From Rhodospirillales bacterium (lineage in GTDB: Bacteria > Pseudomonadota > Alphaproteobacteria > Rhodospirillales > Casp-alpha2), in contig JANRAT010000140.1 of NCBI GenBank assembly GCA_030727885.1, forward strand, positions 1-6,354: a stretch of 6,354 nt of DNA, in the 5' to 3' direction. The notes below the pieces were generated by a model. That model worked only from the letters and a program-made list of their open reading frames with translations, was not told the origin of the DNA and did no database searches. Shown one piece after another: positions 1 through 5,214 of the stretch (the first letter of the stretch is position 1; each line of letters begins with the position of its first letter). The position numbers and the translations under genes were made by a program.

Positions 1-36
1 GCCTGAAAGAATCTGACTAGAAACGCCGGCGAGGAA

Positions 37-1170
37 TCAAACGCCCGGGATTTCGCCGTGGAGACAATCGGCATTCACGGCGCCCATGCTGGTCAAGCCA
101 AGCTGAGCCAGGGTGATGCTGATGTCGCTCGCCGTTACATCGACGAATTGCTGAAGGCCTCGCTCGCCGCCGGCTGCAATCGCGTAGAGAAAAGGCCTGC
201 CCATAAATACGAAATCGGCCCCGAGCGCGTATGCCTTGACGACGTCTTCTCCGCTGCGAATACCTGAATCATAAAATAACTGGAAATCCGGTCCGACGGC
301 CTGGCGGATGCGCGGTAACATAACAATCGGCGGCGGCGCACTGTCGAGTTGGCGCCCGCCATGGCTCGATACGATGATGCCGTCGACACCGCGTTCTTTC
401 ATGGCTATCGCATCATCCGGATTGAGTACGCCCTTGATAACGAGCTTTCCTTTCCAGACGCTGCGAATACGTTCAAGCAGTGCCCAGTCAGCCCCGGCGC
501 GGCTGGTGTGCCGGTCAAACTTCGCATGCTGGCCACCGAAGTTGGCCATATCAGGCTTGCCGTAATACAGGCTTGATAGCGACCACGAGGGGTGCAGGGC
601 GAAATCAATAAATTGTTTGAGGCCAATGCGGAAGGGCATTTTGAAGCCACGCCTGAGCTCGCGCAGGCGGCGCCCCACTTCCGGAACATCTACGGTCAGT
701 ATAAGTGTTTCGTAACCGGCACTTTCGGCGCGCTGGATCAGGCTCATGGATGCTGCTTCGTCGCCACTGAAATAGAGCTGAAACCAGGCGCTGCCTTGTG
801 CTTCCTTGATAATGTTTTCCAGCGAAGTTGAGGCGACGGTCGAGACACCTTGCGGTATTTTCCGGGAGGTGGCGAGGCGCGCCAGCATCAGATCGGCACC
901 TGGTCTTGATAGATTGCACATGCCCATCGGGCTTATGCCAAAGGGCAATCCGGTGTCTTTGCCGAACACTTGAACGCCGAGGCGCCGCTGCTCAACATTG
1001 TTGAGCACGCGGGGCATCAGGCGGATGCCCCTGAGGGCATCACGGTTCAGTTGTTCACCAAATTCGCTTCCGGCCGCGCCGTCAATATAATCGAAAACCA
1101 TCCATGGCAGATAACACCTGGCCAATCGCCGTGCGTCATCGAATGAATGGATCTCGGTGTCAAACAGCAT
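37..1170 (-). CDS. FMN-dependent alpha-hydroxyacid dehydrogenase (L-lactate/mandelate dehydrogenase family)
   Basis: A full-length 377-residue enzyme of the FMN-dependent alpha-hydroxyacid dehydrogenase/oxidase family, which oxidises a 2-hydroxyacid to a 2-oxoacid on a TIM barrel. Aligned by eye to spinach glycolate oxidase, the active site is complete: Tyr28 (FDYIDGAA), the flavin loop PMG at 81-83, Gln131/Tyr133 (WFQLY), Thr159 and Asp161 (LTVDVP), Arg168, Lys246 (VIKGV), catalytic His270 and Arg273, and the FMN-phosphate segment DSGIRSGEDV (301-310) with GRPF (324-327). The signature reads SSHGGRQ where the family pattern is SNHG[AG]RQ. The insert at about 180-228 (FALHPSWSL) resembles the LldD/mandelate dehydrogenase subgroup, which is often membrane-associated and passes electrons to quinone; that is inference. 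The start fits the usual N-terminus (DDARRLARCYLPWMVFDYIDG), although no clear Shine-Dalgarno is visible. It is the last gene seen in the ComDE-like operon and could make that enzyme's 2-oxoacid substrate. The exact substrate is unknown. Confidence 0.9.
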   Translation of the reverse strand: MLFDTEIHSFDDARRLARCYLPWMVFDYIDGAAGSEFGEQLNRDALRGIRLMPRVLNNVEQRRLGVQVFGKDTGLPFGISPMGMCNLSRPGADLMLARLATSRKIPQGVSTVASTSLENIIKEAQGSAWFQLYFSGDEAASMSLIQRAESAGYETLILTVDVPEVGRRLRELRRGFKMPFRIGLKQFIDFALHPSWSLSSLYYGKPDMANFGGQHAKFDRHTSRAGADWALLERIRSVWKGKLVIKGVLNPDDAIAMKERGVDGIIVSSHGGRQLDSAPPPIVMLPRIRQAVGPDFQLFYDSGIRSGEDVVKAYALGADFVFMGRPFLYAIAAGGERGLQQFVDVTASDISITLAQLGLTSMGAVNADCLHGEIPGV

Positions 1171-1202
1171 CGGTTTGTTAATCCAGATTTTATCGTCTTG
1201 GA

Positions 1203-1766
1203 TTAAGCGTTGCGGGCCTTAAGCTCACCCATGAAACGATCGCGGATTGTGACGGGATCCATGGTGATGACCGGTACCTTGATATTGCCCGACTCACACT
1301 TGCAAACGATAACCGTCATTTTGTTGCTATCAAGCGCGGCCTGCAGCGTCTTCGCTGCATCTTTGGCCTGACATTCGACCACATTCTCACAACCGCAAGC
1401 CTTGGCCACGGCGGCAAGCGAGGTCTTTTTGCCGGCATAGGTCGGCTGATCACCGGTCGATCCGTAACTGCCATTATCGACAATGAACAGAACGAAATTG
1501 TCAGCGACGTTGTTGGCGATGGTTGGCAGGGTGCCGAAATTCGTCAGTACGGACCCGTCACCATCGATGGAGATAACTTTTTGTTTTTGCGCGAGTGCTA
1601 CGCCGAGACCAATCGATGACGACAGCCCCATGGTACCGAGCATGTAGAAGTTGGTCGGCTGGTCACCCATCATGTGCAGTTCCTGACTGGGCAGGCCGAT
1701 ATTGCAGACCACGAAATGACCCGAAAGGACTGGGAGCAAGCTTTTGATTACTTCGGAGCGTATCAT
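1203..1766 (-). CDS. comE: ThDP-dependent decarboxylase beta subunit, sulfopyruvate decarboxylase ComE-like
   Basis: A 187-residue protein matching the C-terminal, cofactor-binding half of ThDP-dependent 2-oxoacid decarboxylases, closest by eye to the beta subunit of sulfopyruvate decarboxylase (ComE) and to phosphonopyruvate decarboxylase. The ThDP/Mg motif is intact: GDGSVLTN at 69-76, followed 26 residues later by Asn98 in DNGSYGSTGDQPT. NIGLPSQEL (22-30) and YMLGTMGLSSSIGLGVAL (41-58) are typical of the family. It should pair with the alpha subunit just upstream to build the active site at the subunit interface and release CO2 from a 2-oxoacid. A TTG at 1772 lies in frame and overlaps the upstream TGA. 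I chose ATG at 1766 because the GGAAGGG ribosome binding site (1776-1782) lies 9 nt from it but only 3 nt from the TTG. The true substrate could be sulfopyruvate, phosphonopyruvate or a related 2-oxoacid. The family call is firm; the symbol is by similarity. Confidence 0.82.
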   Translation of the reverse strand: MIRSEVIKSLLPVLSGHFVVCNIGLPSQELHMMGDQPTNFYMLGTMGLSSSIGLGVALAQKQKVISIDGDGSVLTNFGTLPTIANNVADNFVLFIVDNGSYGSTGDQPTYAGKKTSLAAVAKACGCENVVECQAKDAAKTLQAALDSNKMTVIVCKCESGNIKVPVITMDPVTIRDRFMGELKARNA

Positions 1767-1768
1767 GA

Positions 1769-2266
1769 TCAATATCCCTTCCAGAAGCTGGCATCGGTGA
1801 GGATCGCCACCGGCTTATTGCACATAAATGTGTACTTGAGGATTTTGTCGAATTCCTCGGAGTCAGCAGCATCGTGGAAGTGATAGGTCGGAATGTTGAG
1901 CTGCGCCAGAATGGCTTTAGTGTGCACGGCCATTTCAACCTGGCAGGCCACCGGCTCGCCCAATTCGCCGCGATAGCTGATCAGCATCGGCAGCGGCATG
2001 CGGTAATACTGGATGAGTGTCGCCAGCGTGTTCACCGTGACGCCAAGCGCCGTATTTTGCATGATGATTGCAGAACGCTTGCCACCCATAAAGGCACCCG
2101 CACAAAGGCCCATGCCTTCGTCTTCCTTGTTGGACGGGATGTGGTAGATATCGGGGTGTTTATCCACTTCTTCAATAACGCCACCCAACTGTTTGCAGGG
2201 CACGGTGGTCACAAACGAAATTCCGTTATTGACCATGTCGTCGACGAGTTTTTTGCTGATTGACAC
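1769..2266 (-). CDS. comD: ThDP-dependent decarboxylase alpha subunit, sulfopyruvate decarboxylase ComD-like
   Basis: A 165-residue protein matching the N-terminal (Pyr) domain of ThDP decarboxylases as found in the separate alpha subunit of sulfopyruvate decarboxylase. Family-type segments are TTVPCKQLGG (20-29), PSNKEDEGMGLCAGAFMGGK (44-63), which holds the acidic residues Glu48/Glu50 where the cofactor-activating glutamate is expected, IIMQNTALG (67-75) and LISYRGELGEP (95-105). It ends just before the beta subunit, an arrangement that is fused into one chain in phosphonopyruvate decarboxylases. The reading frame stays open to 2323, but I start at GTG 2266: a strong GGAGGAAG (2271-2278) sits just upstream, and the resulting start (VSISKKLVDDMVNNGIS) is where the family begins, whereas the 19 upstream residues look like translated leader. 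It is the first gene of the - strand operon, so the promoter should lie in the divergent intergenic region. Confidence 0.82.
   Translation of the reverse strand: MSISKKLVDDMVNNGISFVTTVPCKQLGGVIEEVDKHPDIYHIPSNKEDEGMGLCAGAFMGGKRSAIIMQNTALGVTVNTLATLIQYYRMPLPMLISYRGELGEPVACQVEMAVHTKAILAQLNIPTYHFHDAADSEEFDKILKYTFMCNKPVAILTDASFWKGY
1776..1782 (-). promoter_or_regulatory. Ribosome binding site of the beta subunit, deciding its start
   Basis: Read on the - strand this is GGAAGGG, inside the last codons of the alpha subunit gene. It is 9 nt from ATG 1766 and 3 nt from TTG 1772, which favours the ATG. The alpha-subunit TGA (1771-1769) ends 2 nt before that ATG, so the two subunits are probably made in a coupled, near-equimolar way. 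Confidence 0.6.
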
Positions 2267-2270
2267 TATA

Positions 2271-2278
2271 CTTCCTCC
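2271..2278 (-). promoter_or_regulatory. Strong ribosome binding site of the alpha subunit (GGAGGAAG)
   Basis: On the - strand GGAGGAAG ends 4 nt before the GTG at 2266, and its GGAGG core lies 7 nt away. It is the best Shine-Dalgarno in the window and is the main reason for choosing the GTG start over the longer open frame to 2323. Confidence 0.75.
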
Positions 2279-2313
2279 AGAATTGCGCAGTGAACATAAC
2301 ATCCCATTTTGGG

Positions 2314-2326
2314 GGTGTGCCACACC
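2314..2326. promoter_or_regulatory. Perfect inverted repeat GGTGTG-c-CACACC, candidate operator
   Basis: The 13-bp sequence GGTGTGCCACACC is a perfect two-fold palindrome with one central base. It lies 48 bp upstream of the alpha-subunit GTG and about 158 bp upstream of hpnM. Further half-sites follow on the + strand: GGTGTC at 2336-2341 and GGTGTG at 2343-2348. A dimeric repressor or activator of the - strand operon could bind here. No regulator gene is in the window, and I cannot name a family from the motif. The sequence is seen directly; the operator role is inference. Confidence 0.4.
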
Positions 2327-2429
2327 TTATTCAGCGGTGTCGGGTGTGAAATGCAGCTGGTGTTATGAATTTTCATATTTTGGCCGATCAGCGCTTTCGT
2401 TTATTGCTCAAAAAATCAATTTGTACGCT

Positions 2430-2457
2430 TTGAGCCTGCCGCTGCATCGGTTAAACT
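2430..2457 (+). promoter_or_regulatory. Possible sigma-70-type promoter for the hopanoid operon
   Basis: TTGAGC (2430-2435) and TAAACT (2452-2457) are separated by 16 bp, each matching the -35/-10 consensus at 4 of 6 positions. Transcription would start around 2464, just before the hpnM ribosome binding site, giving a very short leader. The local AT-rich stretch 2364-2425 could act as an upstream element. This is a weak call from consensus alone. Confidence 0.3.
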
Positions 2458-2469
2458 GCCGCAACAGAT

Positions 2470-2476
2470 AAGGGGA
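2470..2476 (+). promoter_or_regulatory. hpnM: Ribosome binding site of hpnM (AAGGGGA)
   Basis: AAGGGGA has its AGGGG core 8 nt before ATG 2484, a normal spacing. It supports that start, which also places a signal peptide exactly at the N-terminus. Confidence 0.6.
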
Positions 2477-2483
2477 TGTTGTC

Positions 2484-3152
2484 ATGCGTATTCAACGCTT
2501 GTTCGCGCGAGCGATGGTTGTTCTTTTGATTGTTGGGATTACGCAACAGGCGGTTTTTGCCGACGATGCAATGGCCGGCAAGGCTGAGGCATTTATCGTC
2601 AAGCTCGCCGATGAAGCGATCAGCAAACTGACTGATAAGTCCATTGGAATCGAAGAGCAGGAAAAACGGTTTCGCGAGATTGTCCGCGAACATATAGCCT
2701 TTAATACAATCGCCCGGTGGGTATTGGGGGGGCATTACTGGCGCGCTGCCACCGAGGCCCAGCAAAACCGTTATCTGGGGCTATTTGAAGATCTTATGGT
2801 CGCAACCTATGCGCATCGATTCCAGAACTATGACGGGGAAAAAATGACGGTGGCGTCGACCAGGGTTGTTGAGGACGGGCAGGCGCTGGTCCAGACGACA
2901 TTGCAGCGTCCCGGCGCTGATAAGCCGTTGCGTGTCGATTGGCGGGTCCGTGAAACAGATGGAAAGCTGCGGGTCATCGATATCATGGTCGAAGGATTGA
3001 GCATGGCGCAAACCCAGCGCTCGGAGTTTTCAGCGGTGCTCCGCGACAATGGCGGTAATATAGATGGCCTGTTGGATACACTGGACGGACGGCTGAATTC
3101 AGCCCGCGGTGAGCTTGCCAAGTCAGTGAAAGAGGCAGCCAAAAAGTCGTGA
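2484..3152 (+). CDS. hpnM: HpnM, MlaC/Ttg2D-family exported protein of hopanoid clusters
   Basis: A 222-residue protein with a clear Sec signal peptide: basic start MRIQRLFARA, hydrophobic core MVVLLIVGI, and likely cleavage after VFA at about residue 26. The mature part has the MlaC/Ttg2D (toluene tolerance) domain. The segment at about 72-116 (FNTIARWVLGGHYWR, then FEDLMVATYAHRFQNY) and the block at 141-182 (VDWRVRETDGKLRVIDIMVE, then GLSMAQTQRSEFS) are diagnostic. MlaC proteins are periplasmic carriers of phospholipid between inner and outer membranes; in hopanoid clusters the paralogue is called HpnM and is thought to help move or place hopanoids in the outer membrane. It is the first gene of the operon, behind a good ribosome binding site. 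Its TGA overlaps the hpnC GTG by 4 bases (GTGA), so its production is coupled to squalene synthesis. A general MlaC is the alternative, but the neighbours argue for HpnM. Confidence 0.9.
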   Translation: MRIQRLFARAMVVLLIVGITQQAVFADDAMAGKAEAFIVKLADEAISKLTDKSIGIEEQEKRFREIVREHIAFNTIARWVLGGHYWRAATEAQQNRYLGLFEDLMVATYAHRFQNYDGEKMTVASTRVVEDGQALVQTTLQRPGADKPLRVDWRVRETDGKLRVIDIMVEGLSMAQTQRSEFSAVLRDNGGNIDGLLDTLDGRLNSARGELAKSVKEAAKKS

Positions 3153-4012
3153 CGGATACCGGTGTGGCAAAACCGGCAGGCGTTGAAACGCCGTCGGGCA
3201 AGGATGCCTCGTATGAAAACTTCCCGGTCGGCTCGTTCCTGCTGCCGGCTAAAGCGCGTCCGCATGTTGCGGTTTTCTATCGATATGCCCGTGCCATCGA
3301 CGACATCGCCGATAATCCGGACCTGGCACCGGATGAGAAAATCCGCCGACTGGCTGGATTTGCCGCTGTTAGAAGAGGAGACACGACAGGGGATGAGGCC
3401 TATGCAACAGGCATGCGTATGCGTACCAGCCTTATGCAGTCAGCCGTGTCGCCGCGCCATTGCCTCGATCTCATCGATGCCTTCAAGCAGGATGCTGTAA
3501 AGAACCGCTACAACGATTGGCCTGAGTTGATCGACTATTGCCTGCGCTCGGCGGCACCCGTCGGGCGTTATCTGATTGATCTGACCGGCGGCACGCGTGA
3601 TGATTACGCTTCATCGGATGCACTCTGCAACGCCTTGCAGGTCATCAATCATCTGCAGGATTGTCAGGATGATTTTCTGACTATGGACAGGGTCTACCTG
3701 CCACAGGACTGGATGCGTGAAGCCGGCGCTGATGTTGACATGCTGGCCAAGGGACAGGCTTCACCGGCCATCAGGATGGTGCTGGATCGTTGTCTTGAAG
3801 CGACCCGAACGCTGATGCTCACGGCGAAACAATTACCCGCCAATGTGCAAAACCGCCGGTTGGCAATGGAAAGTGCCGCTATCATCCGCATCGCTGATGC
3901 GCTGATAGAGAAGCTCTCGAACAAAGATCCGCTGGCTGCGAGAGTTGAACTGTCAAAAGCCGGATATGTCTGCTGTATCGTTCGAGGGGCCTCTGCAGGC
4001 CTGTTCGCCTGA
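3149..4012 (+). CDS. hpnC: HpnC, hydroxysqualene synthase
   Basis: A 287-residue member of the squalene/phytoene synthase family, HpnC branch. In the HpnCDE route HpnC converts presqualene diphosphate to hydroxysqualene in the cytoplasm or at the membrane. The signature ENFPVGSFLLPAKARPHVA (23-41) identifies HpnC. The first aspartate-rich motif is DDIAD (51-55), and the second is in NHLQDCQDDF (167-176), with Asp171 and Asp175 as Mg/diphosphate ligands. RVYLPQDW (181-188) follows, as in other members. The GTG start overlaps the hpnM stop (GTGA); only a distant purine run (AGAGG, about 13 nt upstream) could serve as ribosome binding site, which suggests coupling to hpnM translation. It is distinguished from HpnD further downstream by the ENFPVGSF start and the C-terminal ending. 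Confidence 0.95.
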   Translation: MTDTGVAKPAGVETPSGKDASYENFPVGSFLLPAKARPHVAVFYRYARAIDDIADNPDLAPDEKIRRLAGFAAVRRGDTTGDEAYATGMRMRTSLMQSAVSPRHCLDLIDAFKQDAVKNRYNDWPELIDYCLRSAAPVGRYLIDLTGGTRDDYASSDALCNALQVINHLQDCQDDFLTMDRVYLPQDWMREAGADVDMLAKGQASPAIRMVLDRCLEATRTLMLTAKQLPANVQNRRLAMESAAIIRIADALIEKLSNKDPLAARVELSKAGYVCCIVRGASAGLFA

Positions 4013-4017
4013 ACGAT

Positions 4018-5157
4018 ATGATGACGATTCTGGCCACCATATCACTGCTGCTCTGGCTCTATCTGAGCCTGTTTCACGGCAGATTTTGGCATTCTGATCA
4101 GATTCTTAACATAGAATCAGTTAATAGATGTCCCGCGCCATCGGTCGTCTGTGTCATTCCGGCGCGTGACGAAGCCGAGAGCATTGCCGCAACCCTGCGG
4201 TCATTACTGGATCAGGATTACCCTGGCGACTTCAGCATCATTCTTGTCGATGATAACAGCACCGACGGCACGGTGGCTGCAGCGCGCGCGGCATTCAGAA
4301 ACAACGATGAGGCAAAACGCGTTCAGGTCCTCACCGGCGCCCCCTTGCCTGCGGGTTGGGTCGGCAAGATGTGGGCGGTTTCACAAGGGATAGCTGCCGC
4401 CGGCAAGGTCGATTATCTGCTGCTGACCGACGCCGATATTGTGCATGCGCCAGGCAATCTGAGCAGACTTGTTGGCAAGGCCGAGGCTGACACTCTCGGG
4501 CTTGTCTCGTTGATGGTGAAGCTCAGATGCGTCTCAGCCTGGGAGCGGTTGCTGATCCCCGCGTTCGTCTATTTCTTTCAGAAGCTCTACCCGTTTCCAC
4601 GTGTCAACGATCCGGCCAGCCCTGTCGCGGCTGCGGCTGGTGGATGCATGCTGGTAGACTGGGAAACGTTGCAAAAGGCCGGTGGAATCAAAAAAATCCG
4701 TGACCGCGTCATTGATGATTGTGCGCTGGCAGGGCTGATCAAGCCGCTTCGTCCGATCTGGCTGGGTTTGAGCGAGGATACGCACAGTTCCCGCAGTTAT
4801 GAGGCCCTTATGCCAATCTGGAACATGGTCGCTCGTACGGCCTATGTGCAGTTGAACCATAATCCGCTGTTATTGGCCGGCACGCTGCTTGGCATGGTCC
4901 TGCTTTATCTGATTCCGCCCCTGGCCGTGATTGCGGGATTGCTTGGCAGCAACTGGCTGTTGGCGCTGTTGGGCGGCGGGGCATGGCTGATCATCGTCTG
5001 GACCTGTTTGCCGGCCCTTGAGCTATACCGCGCCAATGCCTTGTGGGCCTTCAGCTTGCCGTTTGCTGGCATTCTCTATGCGCTGATGACCCTGGATTCT
5101 GCCCGCCGTCACTACGCCGGCAAAGGCGGGGCCTGGAAAGGCCGCACATATCCCTGA
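4018..5157 (+). CDS. hpnB: HpnB, membrane glycosyltransferase family 2 of hopanoid clusters
   Basis: A 379-residue GT-A fold glycosyltransferase anchored in the inner membrane. Residues 2-20 form an N-terminal membrane segment. The catalytic domain shows VIPARDEAESI (46-56), VDDNSTDGT (77-85), the metal-binding DAD (138-140) in LLLTDADIV, GGCMLV (208-213) and the acidic pair in VIDDCALA (231-238). The C-terminal part (about 285-360) contains two or three hydrophobic segments and ends in the family tail GGAWKGRTYP. HpnB is a conserved hopanoid-cluster glycosyltransferase; its acceptor and product are not well established, and modification of the hopanoid side chain is an inference. It starts 5 bp after hpnC with tandem ATG codons (4018 and 4021) and no good ribosome binding site, so coupling to hpnC is likely. 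An AT-rich patch with an inverted repeat (4101-4118) lies between the anchor and the catalytic domain. Confidence 0.93.
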   Translation: MMTILATISLLLWLYLSLFHGRFWHSDQILNIESVNRCPAPSVVCVIPARDEAESIAATLRSLLDQDYPGDFSIILVDDNSTDGTVAAARAAFRNNDEAKRVQVLTGAPLPAGWVGKMWAVSQGIAAAGKVDYLLLTDADIVHAPGNLSRLVGKAEADTLGLVSLMVKLRCVSAWERLLIPAFVYFFQKLYPFPRVNDPASPVAAAAGGCMLVDWETLQKAGGIKKIRDRVIDDCALAGLIKPLRPIWLGLSEDTHSSRSYEALMPIWNMVARTAYVQLNHNPLLLAGTLLGMVLLYLIPPLAVIAGLLGSNWLLALLGGGAWLIIVWTCLPALELYRANALWAFSLPFAGILYALMTLDSARRHYAGKGGAWKGRTYP

Positions 5158-5166
5158 TCGGGATAT
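5148..5166 (+). other. Perfect 7-bp hairpin over the hpnB stop codon
   Basis: ATATCCC (5148-5154) and GGGATAT (5160-5166) are perfect inverted repeats around the 5-base loop TGATC, which contains the hpnB TGA. No run of T follows, so it is not a standard intrinsic terminator. In mRNA it would tie up the only purine-rich stretch (GGGA) before the upstream hpnD start at 5179. It may influence hpnD translation or mRNA processing; it could also be chance. Confidence 0.35.
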
Positions 5167-5214
5167 ATCAGCTAACTGATGACGCGCGCGACCGGGTGGT
5201 GTATCCATGCCGCC

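Noticed and set aside
1874..2263. A 129-codon + strand open frame opposite the decarboxylase alpha subunit
   Set aside because: It lies wholly antisense to a well-supported family gene, its translation looks like no known protein, and it has no convincing start signal.
1203..2266. A frameshifted or split single decarboxylase gene
   Set aside because: Each part has its own ribosome binding site and start, and separate alpha and beta subunits are the normal state of ComDE-type enzymes.
2267..2323. N-terminal extension of the alpha subunit up to 2323
   Set aside because: It would run through the palindrome and the GGAGGAAG ribosome binding site; the family N-terminus begins at GTG 2266.
2365..2376. 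Small palindrome ATGAA-tt-TTCAT in the intergenic region
   Set aside because: Short and AT-rich, expected by chance in such sequence; it has no repeat partners nearby, unlike the GGTGTG sites.
5148..5166. Intrinsic terminator after hpnB
   Set aside because: The hairpin has only three G-C pairs and no following T run, and hpnD and hpnE continue the same pathway downstream.
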